DNA of 64,000 nucleotides from NCBI GenBank assembly GCA_963383645.1, contig OY726573.1:17014158-17078157 (forward strand). The letters run 5' to 3'. Position 1 is the first letter of the stretch, and each line of letters starts with the position of its first letter. Shown piece after piece: positions 9,569-21,473 of the stretch. The notes beneath the pieces are model-generated. The model was not told the origin of the DNA. It saw nothing but the letters and a program-made list of their open reading frames with translations, and searched no databases. The DNA is from Muscardinus avellanarius. Its lineage: Eukaryota > Chordata > Mammalia > Rodentia > Gliridae. The position numbers and the translations under genes were made by a program.

Positions 9569-9668
9569 ATTGCAATACAATACAATACAATGCAATACAA
9601 TACAATACAACACAACACAACACAACACAACACAACACAATACAATACAATACAATACAATACAATAT
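9569..9668. repeat. (AATAC)n/(AACAC)n pentanucleotide array
   Basis: Twenty 5-bp units in three blocks: CAATA, then CAACA, then CAATA again. Confidence 0.95.
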
Positions 9669-9827
9669 GAAGTGTATTTCAGAGGTGGAATACTGCTGAG
9701 TTTAATATGCTGTACCACAGGAAAAAAAGAAAGAGAAAGCAAGCAAGAAAGAAAGAATATGTGCTGTGGCTAGTTTGAAGTATGAAGATGTGAAACATAG
9801 AAGTATAAAATAATATCAGGCCTCACC

Positions 9828-9997
9828 TGGAATTAACCAGGTGGCACACATCTGTAATCCCAGTACTTGGGAAGCTGAGACAGGAGGATGGCAGGTTTGA
9901 AGATAGCCTCAGGAACCTAGCAAGACTTTGTTGTTTCAAAACAAAAAGTAAAAAAGCCTGGAGGTATAGATCATAGTCAGAATGCCCCTGGGTTCTA

Positions 9998-9998
<1 letters not shown>
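9828..9998 (+). mobile_element. B1-dID SINE
   Basis: CAGGTGGCACACATCTGTAA at the start and CCCCTGGGTTCTATCA before the CA repeat. Confidence 0.82.

Positions 9999-10049
<51 letters not shown>
9999..10049. repeat. (CA)n microsatellite
   Basis: About 25 CA units growing from the SINE tail. Confidence 0.95.
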
Positions 10050-10052
<3 letters not shown>

Positions 10053-10537
10053 GTCTCAAGTCCTGGTCATGGTGGCTCCCTCTCTCTGGAGTTGGAAAGT
10101 ATGATGAGAGGGAGAGCTCGGAGAAGCAGGGGCTTGGCATCAAGGCCAGTATGACAGTAGCAGCAGAGGACAGGCCACCATGCTGGGTTTAGGCTCTACC
10201 AGGGAGAGCAGCCAAGCGGGACCTCCATTAACCACCCCTCCAATCTCCTCTGCCCAGCTCCTACCCCCATGCTGCCACACCAGGGAAATCAACACCCAGG
10301 CCATAACCAACTCCACTCAGACAGAGGAATGTTCTCGAATGTAAAGAGGACCTGGGGCACGGTCTGACCTGCCACCTTTGTGATCCCAGGCCACCTGTGT
10401 GCATGTCCTGCTCCTGAACTCAGGAGCCCTGTGCCCTTATAGAAACAACTTTAAATCTGACATGAGGTTCTGAATTCCTTGTGTAGCCATAGATCCCGGC
10501 ACTGACCTTAAGCCCTGGCACTCTCTGTCCCAAGCAG
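10050..10537. other. lipoxygenase intron-like sequence, no gene
   Basis: Unique sequence immediately upstream of a lipoxygenase exon fragment. It ends in the polypyrimidine/acceptor CTCTCTGTCCCAAGCAG. Confidence 0.4.
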
Positions 10538-10729
10538 GGGGCACAGCAGAGGGGATACATGCAGTTGCTGAGCCGGGCGCTGGCTCAGCTGACCTGTCCC
10601 TCCTCTGTCCTCCTGATGACCTGGCTGACCAGGGCCTGCTGGGAATCCCAAGTGCTTTCTAAACCAGGATGCTCTGTGGCTCAGGGAGATCACTGCCCAG
10701 TGGATGACAGGGCGCTGGGAGTGGAGTGG
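10538..10729 (+). pseudogene. orphan lipoxygenase exon (exon-10-like) fragment
   Basis: After an AAGCAG acceptor it reads MQLLSRALAQLT, shifts frame, reads LCPPDDLADQGLLGIPSAF, meets a stop, then in another frame reads DALWLREITAQWMTG. These match in order the conserved lipoxygenase segment around LCPPDDLADRGLLG and DALRLWEI. At least two frameshifts and one stop are present. It lies downstream of the 3.5-6.9 kb pseudogene on the same strand. It is either a piece of a second copy or a displaced part of the first. Confidence 0.85.
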
Positions 10730-10756
10730 CATGGGAGACAGAGGGGGGCTGTAAGA

Positions 10757-10838
10757 TTGGCCTTGAATCTGTGATCCTCCTGTCTCAGCCTCCCAAGTAC
10801 TGGGATTAAAGGCATGTATCACCATGCCTGGCTTCCCC
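10757..10838 (-). mobile_element. B1 half of a SINE (fragment)
   Basis: Only the 7SL-derived half remains, ending ATCACCATGCCTGGC. Confidence 0.8.
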
Positions 10839-11364
10839 ATTTTTCTCCTGTTCCCCTAACTTCTTATTTGGATGGTTAATCCTTCAAAACTATGGCTTTT
10901 GCTCCAAGGTTAAGTGCCTCTAAACATTTCTTTATGATCAGTGCTCTGAACAAAAAATATACAGGAAGAATATCCCTCAGTAGAGTAAGGTCAGTTATAA
11001 AAGTACATAGACGATCATAATGAATGTGGAGGAGCTGAAAGCTTCCTCAGATCTGAAACAAGACAAAGATGTCTGTTTTCACCACTTTTATTCAACAGAT
11101 TACTAGAATTCCAAGCCAGAGCAGTCGAGAGAACTAATACAGCATATAAATAGGGAAGGAGAAAAATCAAATTCCAATTGTGTGCAGAGGACTTTATCTC
11201 AAATGGAAGGCCTCTAAACTACCAAAAAACAAACCAGCATCAAAAAACCCTATTAGAAGCAATCAGTGAATTCAGAAATGTTTCAGGCTATAAAATCAAC
11301 ATACAAAAATCAGTAGAATTTCTATAGGTCAATAGCAATTATCTAAAAGAGAAGTCAACAATCC

Positions 11365-11570
11365 AAGTGTAGAATTGCATGCCTATAATCCCAGTACTCG
11401 GGAGACTGAGACAGAAAGGTCCCAGGGTTAAGGGCAGCCTCAGTGAGGTTGCAAGACTCTAGTAACCTAGCGAGATCCTCTTTCAAACCAAAAAATATCA
11501 AAGGGCCTGGGGGCTGCAGCTCAGAGATACAATGCCTCTAGGTAAAATTCCCAATAACACAACACGCACA
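11365..11570 (+). mobile_element. B1-dID SINE inside L1
   Basis: GCATGCCTATAATCCCAGTA at the start. The dID half has GCTGCAGCTCAGAGATACAA and is followed by a short CA-rich tail. Confidence 0.82.
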
Positions 11571-11649
11571 CACATACACATACACACACAAACACACACA
11601 ATCAACAAAGCTATTTTATTTGCAATAACTATAAAAACTATAAAATTTA

Positions 11650-11802
11650 AAGCTGGGCGTGGTGGCGCATGCTTGTAATCCCTGTGTTTGGGAGGTGGAG
11701 ACAGAAGGATCACGCAGGAGGATCACGTACTATATATATATAGTCTGGGAGTGTAGCCCAGAGATAGAAGGGCTTTCAGGAACCCCAGTACCACCCCAAA
11801 AA
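11650..11802 (+). mobile_element. B1-dID SINE, second right-half type, inside L1
   Basis: Shortened left half, then GTCTGGGAGTGTAGCCCAGA and AGAAGGGCTTTCAGGAACCC, the variant right half also seen at 19720, 30008 and 30381. Confidence 0.85.
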
Positions 11803-13035
11803 ATTATAAAATTTAAAATAAACTTAACCAAAGATTTATCTCTACAATAAAAACTATAAAACATTGATGAAAGAAATGAAAGATATGAATGGGTGTGTGG
11901 AGACACACACAGAGAAAGGCATTGCATATTCATAGACTGGAAGATTTAATAGGTTAAAATGTCAATACTGTCCAAAGCATTTTACAGATTCAATGCAATC
12001 CCTATCAAATACCAATCACATTCTTCACATTAGTAGAAAAATAATCTTAAAATTCATATGGAATCACAAAACCCCTTGAGATAGAAAAAAGCAGTCTTGA
12101 ACTAGAGCAAAGCCAGAGGCCTTATGTCACGTGATTTCAGGATACACTACAAGCTGGTCATCAACAGAACATGGTGCTGCAGGCATCAGCACCAACCTCT
12201 AGGCAAATATTTGGGGTACCCACCACAACAATCACAAACTCAGCTAGTGCCCCCATTCCCTGCAGACTCAGCCTGGGCCAGTGAGAGTAGCTAAAGCTGC
12301 AGGGACCTGTGGTCAGACCCAGTGTCTCCCCTCACCAACCCAGCACCCAGGGAAGCTGTGGGCACTGCTGTGCCTGGACGGCCATGGTGGTTACACTGTT
12401 ACTAGCCTGAGGGTGGCTTTAAAATGAACCCAGCCCTCACTCTGGCCAACACAGCTTAACTTCCACTGCAGATTCAACACCACTGGAAACTGGTGCAAGA
12501 CCAAGAATCTCTAAGCAATGAGGAGAGGGATGAGCAGCAGGGTGACCCAATGGTCTAGTGTTACATGCCTGGAGGGGAAGACCTCAGCCATTTCATCAGC
12601 AAAGTCCACAGAACTGCTGGCAGCCACCTCAACTGGGCCAGCTGGCATGGGCAAGCATTTTACCAGTGTGCTTACTTCCATACAAAATCACAGGTAGTAA
12701 GATCTGAACATGAGTGCATCACCCTCTACAGCTCAGGCCTGGAAGCATGCCCAGTTAAAGCACCCACCCTCCAGCAAGCTCAGGAGACCAGCCCTGCAGG
12801 CCAGACCTCAAACTGTTGCCAAGAACTGCTGAAGCCCAGTGGCAAGTCCTAGCCAGAGCTGCAGAATCTGTGTCAATGGACTGGCTTAGGCCAGGGGGGG
12901 CCTCCCAGAGCTAGTGCAGGGAACAGTGTCAGTAGTAGCAGGTCCTGCTGAATGGAGACCCCAAAGCATTACCAGCAGCTAGCCTAGGCAGGCATTCCTG
13001 CTGGCATAGCCCATGCTCCAGAACAAAATTCAGAG

Positions 13036-13269
13036 ATTAAAACAGTAAGAATCACTCCAGATTTCTCAAGCCAAATAATGAAAGCAAGGAGTGACACACT
13101 ACAAGCCCTTGGAGATAACAACTTCCAACCAAGATTGCTATACTCAGCAAAGCTGTCCTTAAAAACTGATGGAAAAATAAAAACCTTCCAAGATACACAG
13201 CAGCTAAAAGCATTCGTGATGACCAATTTAACACTCAAGAAAACACTCAAAGAAATGAATCATAAATAA
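13036..13269 (+). pseudogene. L1 ORF1p C-terminal domain remnant
   Basis: Encodes RITPDFSSQIMKARSD, NNFQPRLLYSAKLSLKTDG and LKKTLKEMNHK then a stop. It aligns with the C-terminal domain of the HAL1-like ORF1p at 37.8-38.8 kb (ITPDFPNQVMRARRAW; NNFQPKISYPAKLSIKLDG). The RNA-binding domain and coiled coil are absent. Confidence 0.85.
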
Positions 13270-13384
13270 GAAATAAAAATAGACATTGGAATCAGAAAAG
13301 GGACAAACTATAGCAGATGACCAAACAAAGAAGACATTTTCATTTCAAATAAAGGACATAATTCAAAATGACAGTAAATAAAAG

Positions 13385-16290
13385 TCATCTTTTCATAAAA
13401 ACACTGAATGTCAGTGGTCTCAAATCCCCAGTTGAAACACAAAGACTAGTAAATTAGATTAAAACTCATAATCCAACTATGTGCTGCTTGCAAAACAGAC
13501 ATTTGATAGGCTGAGAGATTCACAAGATGAAGGTGAAAATTTGGAAAAAGATACTTGGTTCAAATAGAGACTTAAAGCAAGCAGGGGTAGCTACCCTCAT
13601 ATAGACCACAGTAGGATTTAAGCCAAAATGTGTAAAAAGAGACAAAGAGGGTCACTTGTTAGTAATAAAAGGAATCATCCAAAATGTAGACACAACAAAA
13701 CCATATGAAATATTTATGTCCCTCATATTGGCACACCTACCTATGAAAGCAAAGTGTTATTGAAGACACAGATAGACCCCAATACAATAACCTTGGAAAC
13801 AACAACACATTTCTCACACCGTTAGATCACTCATCCAAACAAAAGATTAATAAAGATACTTTATACCTAAAGAACACTGTAGACCAATTGGATCTAACAG
13901 ATACTTACAGAACATTCGGTACAACAACAGCTGAATTCACATTCTTCTAAGCTGCAGGGGGAAACTTCTCAAAAAGAGACCATAATCTAGGTTACAAAAC
14001 AAGCAACAAAAATTCAAAAAAGTAATAATTCCTTGCATCCTTATAGGTCATAATGGATCTAAGTAGAGTTCAACAAGAAGAAGACCCAGCAGAATTTTCA
14101 AAAAGACATGGAGACCAAAACTGTGTGGAACAAAGACTGGATTAGAGAAGAAATACAGGGAGAAATTAAAATATTTTGGAACCAAGTAAAAATAGAGGCA
14201 GGACATATCAAAGACTATGGGACACACAGAGGAAGCATCGAGTGGAAAACTGAGAGCTCTGAGAACCCACATAAGAAGAGCAAACAGACGTCACATTAGC
14301 AATCTAATACAGCACCTCATGTCCTTGGAGAACAGCATCAGACTAACTCCAAAGCCAGAAGGCAGGACTTAATCAAAAGTAGAGGAGAAATTAATGAAAA
14401 AAATCAGAATATCAATAAAACAAAAAGGTGGTTTATTTGAACAGATAAATAAAATTGATAAACCCTTAGCCAGTAAAAGAAAATAGGAGAATAGGCCCAA
14501 ATTTCTAGGATAAGAGAGGCAAATGGAGATGTCACCACAGACAACGTGGAAATCTAAAACACTACTAGAAAATATTTTGTCAATAATTATTATGCCAATA
14601 ATCTAGAAAACACAGAAAAAAGTTGTAATTTCTAGATACCTGCAAATACCTAAAATGAACTAAGAGAAAAGAGAAAACCTAAATCGTCCAGTAGGAGGCA
14701 GAGATCAAAACAGCAATAAAAGTCTCTCATCAAAGAAAAGCCCAGGCCCAGACAGGCTCAGCTCAGTTCTACAAGATCTTTATAGAAGAACTAGGTCCAA
14801 CGCTCCTCAAATTATTCCTTACAATAGAAAAAGAAGAAATCCTACCAAACTCATTCTATGAAACCAGCATCACTTTACTCCCCAAACCAAATAGAGATTC
14901 CATGAGAAAAAATTACAGATTAATATTATTTATGAACGTAGATACAAAATTATTAATAAAATATTAGCAAGTAGCATTCAAAACTACATCACAAATATAG
15001 TACACAATGATCATGCAAGTTTCATTGCAGGGGTGCAAGACTGGCTTAACATTTGCAAATCGATACTTGTAATCCATCATCTTAATAGAGCTAATGACAT
15101 ATAATTATCTCAATAGGTGCAGAAAAAGCATTTCACAAAATTCAACACCCTCTCATCATAAAAATATTAAGGAAATTAGGGCAAGAAGGAACCTACCTCA
15201 GCATCATACAGGCTTATGTGATAAATGCACAGCCAGCATCATTATGAACAGGAAAAACAAACAGAATTTTGCTTAAGATCAGGAACAAGACAAGGTTGCT
15301 CACTATCACCACTCCTATGCAACATAGTGCTTGAACCTCTAGCCTCAGCGATAAGCCCAGAGAAAAGAATCAAAGGAATACAAATAGGGAAAGAACTGAA
15401 AATCTTTGTTCATTGATGACACAATCCTTGACTTAGAAGACCAAAAAAAAACATAATCAGAAGATTACTAAAGGTTATAAATAGTTTCAGCAGAGTAATT
15501 ATATACAAAATCAACATTAGCATCCCTAAATACCAATCATAACTCCACTGGGAAAGAAATCCAGAAAACAATTTCACTCAAAATAACCTCAAAAGGGATA
15601 AAATGCATAGGGATAAATTTAACCCAGGAGGACCTCTACAATTAAAATTTTAGAACACTAAAGAGAGAAATTGAAGAAGATCTTAGGAGATAGAAAGACC
15701 TCCCATGCTCTTGGATAGGCAGAATAAATATAATCAAAATGTTCATCCTGTCGAAAATAATCTACATAGCCAATATAATCTCTATTAAAATACCATAGTC
15801 ATTTTTGCAGATCTAGAGTAATCAGTCATAAATTTTATATGAAAAAACAAAGACCCAGAAAATTCCAAAGCAATTCTCAGCAACAAGAACCATTCCAGAG
15901 TTTTACCATCACACCTGATTTCAAAATATACCACAAAATGATAGTCATAAAAACAGCACAGTTTGGCACAAAAACAGATACACAGAACAGAACAAAGGCT
16001 CGTGTTTATAACCTGAATATTTTTTATAAAGGTACCAAAAGCATATTCAGGAGAAAATACTGCCTTTTAACAAATGATGTTGTGAAACTGATTATCTATA
16101 TGTAGAGGAATGGAATCACCCTGCATGAGAATCAACTAAGATGGATCAAAGACTGAGAAATTAAAACCATTTGAAACTACTAGAAGAGGGCATAGGGCCA
16201 ACATTCTACCATACAGGTACTGGTAGACACTTCCTCAATAGACCCCAAAAAGGAAATATATATTCAACACTCAATAGAAATCATCTGATG
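13385..16290 (+). pseudogene. L1 ORF2 (endonuclease-reverse transcriptase) remnant
   Basis: Order of parts is preserved: endonuclease-like text near 13390-14100, RT near 14800-15500 with [20 protein letters not shown] (15280s) and the active-site region reading FIDDTIL at about 15410, then C-terminal text to 16290. The RT motif has isoleucine where alanine is usual (F/Y-ADD), and the frame is broken many times. Confidence 0.85.
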
Positions 16291-16297
16291 TTACATA

Positions 16298-16393
16298 CTT
16301 TTCTTTTGGTACTGGGGATTCAACCTAGAGGTGGTTTTTCAAGTTATACCTCCCAATACTGGAATTACAGGTGTGCACCACTCTGCTTTGCCA
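16298..16393 (-). mobile_element. B1-dID SINE with internal deletion
   Basis: The dID half (GGTACTGGGGATTCAACCTA) is followed directly by the 5' end of the B1 half (TGGAATTACAGGTGTGCACC). Confidence 0.78.
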
Positions 16394-16704
16394 ACGTTGA
16401 CAGTTATTGCCTAGATCTGCCAACAGTTCTGGGATTACAACATTTGAATGTTTGCTTCTACTATCTCTGCAGCAAGTATTAGTTTGCATGCTCCCTAAAG
16501 AGAAGAGAGCATGCTTAATCACGTCACTTTGCCTTATTTACACTTATAAAATTATGAGTTGCTTTCCCAGCGTTCTCCATATTGGTGAGAGTTCGGGTTT
16601 TGTTTTTTTTTTTTCTTTTTTTCCTAGGAGGAAATATTCCACCATTAAAATGGGAGTGATTGAGCTGGGCATGGTGTGAACAATTCAAGATTCAGGGCCA
16701 GGTG
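16394..16704. other. no recognisable feature
   Basis: Unique sequence with a T-rich run near 16595-16625. Confidence 0.35.
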
Positions 16705-16890
16705 GGGCTAGTTTTCAATTCCCCTCTATTTTAGGAGCCCTTGGACAAGTTTGACCTCTCAAAGTCTCATTGTTTCTATTGCTAATCTGGAAATAATATT
16801 TTATGAGAAAGAATGATGTACAAATGAGATCTAGGACAGGCAATGGGTTGTTTAATGACAGGATCTGGAACATAGCAAGCTTTCAATAGC
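16705..16890 (+). repeat. MIR-like ancient SINE
   Basis: CCTTGGACAAGTTTGACCTC, then TCATTGTTTCTATTGCTAAT, and the terminal part GATCTGGAACATAGCAAGCT fit the order of MIR text (cf. 'cttgggcaagt..cctcagtttcctcatctgt..gcctggcacatagtaagc'). Confidence 0.6.
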
Positions 16891-16893
16891 AGG

Positions 16894-16894
<1 letters not shown>

Positions 16895-16937
<43 letters not shown>
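16895..16937. repeat. (TG)n microsatellite
   Basis: About 21 TG units. Confidence 0.95.
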
Positions 16938-16938
<1 letters not shown>

Positions 16939-17447
16939 GGAAAGAAGGGCATTAGTTTGTCTATGAATGAACTGGTATTTTTTATTGCTAGTGGGTGAGA
17001 AAAAGGGAGAAGGATTGAGAAAATGAAATCAGGAGCCCAGGAAAGAATGTGTACAGCCATTCCACAGAGGACCATTGCTGAAAATGCCCTTCAAAGGTTG
17101 AAGGCAACACCTGCTATAGAATTCTTTCAGAGTGGGGTTCAAGAGGAAGTCCCTGTCCCAGGGGCCACCACAGGGTCATTCATGGGAAAGAAGATTTTTC
17201 TGAGCAAATGTCTCTGCAGATAGTCATGGGAGATTTTCTACACAGGAGCATCCTTGACCCCATTTTAGTTCTGCACCTGCTTTCCTTTCCACACTCTTCA
17301 GCAAGAGGGAGCACGATGCTGCACCCAGCTTGTTCTTGCAAAGCAGCAGTGTGATATAAAATTGTATATAGGGCAAGTGCACCTGGGCTTGAGCCCATGG
17401 GCTTTTTCCCAGACTGAGGCTGTTCCTTTGTTCAAATGAGACCCAAA

Positions 17448-17453
<6 letters not shown>
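16938..17453. other. no recognisable feature
   Basis: Unique sequence; the ORFs on both strands are short and unrelated to known families. Confidence 0.4.

Positions 17454-17493
<40 letters not shown>
17454..17493. repeat. (CA)n microsatellite
   Basis: About 20 AC units. Confidence 0.95.
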
Positions 17494-17494
<1 letters not shown>

Positions 17495-19254
17495 CTTCAC
17501 CACACACTCAACAGAACACCCCACACATGCAGAAGACAGACACAGAGAGAAAAACCAATGATGCCTCCTTTTACTTGCTAGTATGTTCAGGAAATTCTCA
17601 TTTCAATTCAGCATAAATCATTAATGTAGCAGCCTAACTCCATTAAGTACTTCTTGAACATTTTAGCCTGTTATATTCTATTGAGATTAATCTAAATATA
17701 AGATCTCAAATGAAACACAAGTAAGCCTATCTATCTCATCTTCCTCCAACATTGTCAATTTCCCACGATTTTATTTACAACATTGCTTTAAAAATCTGCT
17801 CTTTCCAGTAGATATACTAATGTAAGTACTCTAGGTACCCAGAACAGATGGAATAGAAGATCCTAACCAACAATAGTATAAAAATTATAGGTTGATTCTG
17901 TAGTACTATCTGCAGTCTTGGGCACTCATGACTCTTTCTAGTAAGCAAATAATTCCTTTAGTCTCCCAGAAATTTAGAGTTTTGGGGGGAAGTCTTTTCC
18001 CCAATACATCTTAACAAATTAGCCCTAATTTAATTACATTTGCAGAATTCCAGCAACTCTCAATTTACAGGACCCTGTCATTCCCATAAGGAATTCTTCC
18101 AACATTACAATAATCTGACCACTAAGAAAGTTGGGGCTATTATACTGTGTAGTTTTGACAATTTGAAATTAAGTCTCAGACATCAATTTCTGATGTTTTT
18201 TATAATAATACATCACAGAGAGTGTTACTAAATACGGAGAAAGTTCAAGTGGCCACCTAGGCAAACATACATTAAGCCAAATATCTGTGACTTGATGGCA
18301 GAGAAAACTGGTAACAGAATGGAGGAGGAGGAAGGCGGTCTAGTGTTTCCCTGTGCCTCCCTCTTCCTATAAAATCCACCACCTTAAGCAGGTTGGCTGT
18401 CCCTTGCAGTGTATCTGTCTTTGTGAATGTCTCCTTTTTGCAAATAACTGCCTAAAGCTATCAGTGGTCCCGGTTTCCTCTGAATTAATGCCATTGATAA
18501 GTGGTGAAGGGCGAGATGTTGTCAACATGTGATTCTCGATTAAATGACGATTTCCAGGGCAGCTCTACAGCAGGCGCTTATGAAGCCTGGTGGTGAACAG
18601 GAGTGGAGATGAGGGAGGGCTTTCACAAGACTGGAGCCGGTGCCAGGACTATCCCAGGGCTCTGCTGCCATCTGCTGGGCAGGCCAGACCCAGCGGTCGC
18701 CCCAACCATGATCATTCCCTCCCTCTTTCCTCTCTTGACACATGCCTTCCTTTCTTTTCTTTCATCTTTCTTTCTCTCCCTTCTTCCTACCTTTCTTCCT
18801 TTTCTTCTATTTATTTTTCCAACATGAGTCATTATGTGATTTCCCTCAGAAACTGATTGCTGCCCCCCCCAGATCAGTATAAGATTTCTGTCTTGCATTA
18901 AGCTAATTTGGGTTATGGAAGAGGACACAGATTTTGAAACCAGATACCTGTGAGAAGAGTGTGAATGAGGAAATAAAATTAATTAGCACCACTTTAAACA
19001 ATTCTAGAGACACAGGCAGATCTCGTGACACCAAGGATGCCTGGGACCTGACTGTGGGCATGGCCCCTGCGTGCTGAGTTGCAGGATCTCCCTGCAGGAG
19101 ACCTGGAAATAAGGTTCCTGTGGCGAACTGGCAAACCTCTTGGGCTTCAAAGCACTCAGACCATTTACACCTGGGAAGGCTGCAGTCACCTCAGCCTCCT
19201 GAGCTCCTACACCTGTGAGAGGAGAAGGAAAGACATCCCAGTGTTTCTGTGAAA

Positions 19255-19255
<1 letters not shown>
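17494..19255. other. unique AT-rich sequence, no gene
   Basis: No exon, SINE or L1 was recognised. A pyrimidine-rich stretch lies at 18715-18825 (CTTT/CCTT mixture). Confidence 0.4.

Positions 19256-19303
<48 letters not shown>
19256..19303. repeat. (CA)n microsatellite
   Basis: About 24 CA units at the tail side of the next SINE. Confidence 0.95.
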
Positions 19304-19306
<3 letters not shown>

Positions 19307-19500
19307 TACTGGGGATTAAAGCTAGAGGCATTCTACCTCTGAGTTACAACCCCAGTGCTATTATTTTTTTCATTTGGAAACAGGGTCTCACTAACTTGCA
19401 AGGGCCCTCACCAAGTTGCTGATACTGGCCATGAACCTTCAATCCTTAGGTCGCAGCCTCCAAGTTACTCTTATTACAGGTGTGAGCCACCATACCCAGC
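19304..19500 (-). mobile_element. B1-dID SINE
   Basis: Reverse copy from TACTGGGGATTAAAGCTAGA to GAGCCACCATACCCAGC. Confidence 0.85.
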
Positions 19501-19719
19501 AAGGCACAGGTATTATAATGCTGTGATGCCATCCAGGGGGACCTGAGAGAAGTAATCCTTCTGGTAACAGTGTTGTTTTTCCCTGTGAAAACAGACACAG
19601 CAGGAAGCTTCTCTGGAAAATCTTGTCTTAAAAGTCTCTAAATACTTAGGTCAAATCACCCCATTTAGTTTTTCTATGCATACCTACAACAGTAGATTTA
19701 GTGGGCTTGTTTCTTTCTT

Positions 19720-19912
19720 TTTTGTGTGTGGTACTGGGGTTCCTGGAAGCCCTTCTACCTCCGGGCTACACTCCCAGACCTATTTTTACATTTTTATTTG
19801 GAAACAGGGTCTCCTAAGCCAGCTTGCGCAGCTGGCTTCGAACCTGCGCGATCCTCCTGTCTCTGCCTCCCAAGCGCGGGGATTACAAGCGTGTGCCACC
19901 ACGCCCAGCATC
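19720..19912 (-). mobile_element. B1-dID SINE, young variant subfamily
   Basis: CpG-rich copy (GCGCGATCCTCC, AAGCGCGGGGATTACAAGCG). The right half has TTCCTGGAAGCCCTTCTACC. The left half carries the inverted-repeat-like AGCCAGCTTGCGCAGCTGGC instead of the doubled CTTAGTGAG text of the other subfamily. Confidence 0.88.
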
Positions 19913-20154
19913 GTTTCTTTATTCTTTGGCTCTATCCTGGTTTTTAAATGTCTGAATTATTGGCCAGTGAATATTTATATTTGAACAGAACATAATTTTG
20001 TCACCTGAATAAAAGAGGTTTTATTATATATAGTATACTATAGTACATGTAGTATGCAAACATAGTACTAATATAATATTATAATATATATTATTATATC
20101 TCTAAGTCTAGCCCAATCACCCTCACAGATTTTCAAAATCAGTGTCACTAGAAT
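19913..20154. other. AT-rich spacer
   Basis: Contains alternating TA-rich sequence at 20025-20100. Confidence 0.4.
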
Positions 20155-20769
20155 ATGACAACAGTGACATATTCTTTGCATAAAGAAAGGGTAAGTGGTC
20201 AGCGACGTTCCCTCAGGCCAATCCCACAGGACCTGCGCACTGCAGGCTCCTCTTCACCAGACAGGGATGGAGAAGGCAGTGTGAGGAGGCCCCGAGGCCC
20301 CAGCTTCGGGCCGGCTACAGCGCATTGTGGGCACGCCGACTGCCAGCCTCCCACATCATGGCGGCCTTACTCTCAGCTGAGAGGGAAAGGGCCAGGACTT
20401 GGCCACTGTGCTTCTGTCTGGGCACAGAGGCATCACAGAGTTGCCATAGCTGAAGGTTTCTGGGGGAACACGGTGAACAGGGCAGCTTTCCAGGCTGCCT
20501 GCCCTTGCTTGCAAATAGGCAGAGAGTCTCCTGAGCTCCTGTGTGGCTGTCTGGGCTACAGAAGGAACCGGAACGTCTTCTCACACTCTCGAACAATCCA
20601 GACTCAGGCTCCTTTAAGTGCCCTGGGTTGCTGCTTACTGCATAAGCAGGGATCAAACCCACTTCCCACCCACTGCTTTCTCCTGGGGTCTTTCTGGTTA
20701 GAGAAGGAGGGCTCTGCCTGGGCATGTAGAAAAGTGCAGGCGCCGCCACTGGCCCCACAAGAGTGAACA
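20155..20769 (+). other. 203-codon ORF of unknown status
   Basis: Open from ATG at 20155 to a stop at 20766, and a 151-codon ORF is open on the opposite strand at 20770-20315. The region is GC-rich. On the - strand it has a GCCGCCATGATG start context at about 20355 and CACAATGCGC just downstream. The predicted proteins are Ser/Pro/Arg-rich with no recognised domain, so a coding role is not supported. A GC-rich promoter remnant or chance ORF is more likely. Confidence 0.25.
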
Positions 20770-20794
20770 CTGAGCTGCCCCCTCCTGCTTACAT

Positions 20795-20890
20795 GGCCTT
20801 GGGAGAGTCCCTCCTTCTCTGGGCCCCACTGCTGTCATCTCCATGGGGATGGAGATGCTGACAGTGCCTGTTACAACGACTATGAGCAAT
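20795..20890 (+). repeat. MIR-like ancient SINE fragment
   Basis: GGCCTTGGGAGAGTCCCTCC, then CATCTCCATGGGGATGGAGA, as in MIR. Confidence 0.5.
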
Positions 20891-21164
20891 TGAGCCGGAC
20901 ATCAATAGGAATAACCTGCTTATAAAGACAGCGTGGTCGGCGTTAGCACAGGGATTGGCCAGCAGAGCAATTGGAAAGGGATGTGGAGGCCAGAAACAAA
21001 GGCAGGCAGATGTGGACACTTCAGGACTGACAGAGCGCTGCTGTAAGTCACATGGGACCAGAGGGACTATTTAATAAATGATGCTGAGACAGGAGGTGTC
21101 CACCTGTAAAAAAAAAAAAAAAAGAAGGACCTTTGTTCTTATCAAAATAAAGAATAAAAAAAAT
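20891..21164. other. no recognisable feature
   Basis: Unique sequence ending in a poly(A) run at 21106-21123. Confidence 0.35.
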
Positions 21165-21439
21165 AGGGCTGGGGGACAGGCGTGGTGGCGCACGCTTGTA
21201 ATCTAAGCATTCAGGAGGCTGAGACTGGAGGATATGGGTTTGTGGAGAGACTCAGCTACTTAGTGAGGCCCTCCACAACTTAGTGAGACCGTTTCAAAAA
21301 TAAAGAATGAAAAATAGCTCTGAGTTCAAATGCCCCTGGATTCTATCCCCACAACCACACACACAAAAATAGGGCTGAGGGTGTAGCTTGGAGTATAGAA
21401 TGCCCCTGTATTTTGCGGTACTCAATCCCAAGTACTGCA
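21165..21439 (+). mobile_element. B1-dID SINE with an extra dID half
   Basis: Full dimer at 21165-21365 (CGTGGTGGCGCACGCTTGTA to CCTGGATTCTATCCCCAC), then a second right half at 21367-21439 (GGGCTGAGGGTGTAGCTTGG), giving a B1-dID-dID trimer. Confidence 0.78.
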
Positions 21440-21442
21440 AAA

Positions 21443-21472
<30 letters not shown>
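21440..21472. repeat. (AAAT)n microsatellite
   Basis: Eight AAAT units at the SINE tail. Confidence 0.95.

Positions 21473-21473
<1 letters not shown>

Larger units (their letters stand above)
10940..12150 (+). mobile_element. L1 ORF2 fragment (reverse transcriptase and C-terminal part)
   Basis: Degenerate ORF2: RT-region text at 10990-11350 and 3' ORF2 text at 11940-12150 (CAATGCAATCCCTATCAAAT). It is interrupted by two younger SINEs at 11365-11570 and 11650-11802. Multiple stops; not functional. Confidence 0.85.
12160..16297 (+). mobile_element. degenerate L1 with ORF1 remnant and near-complete ORF2
   Basis: A GC-richer 5' part (12160-13035, probably 5' UTR) joins the C-terminal ORF1 region (13036-13269). 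A degraded ORF2 follows, running from the endonuclease start (about 13385) through the RT to the C-terminus (about 16290), where a SINE interrupts. There are stops and frameshifts throughout. The first two-thirds of ORF1 are missing. This is a dead L1 older than the HAL1-like elements at 32-40 kb. Confidence 0.85.

Noticed and set aside
12565..12852. 95-codon ORF in L1 5' region
   Set aside because: Lies in the presumed 5' UTR of a dead L1; no match to ORF1 or to a host domain.
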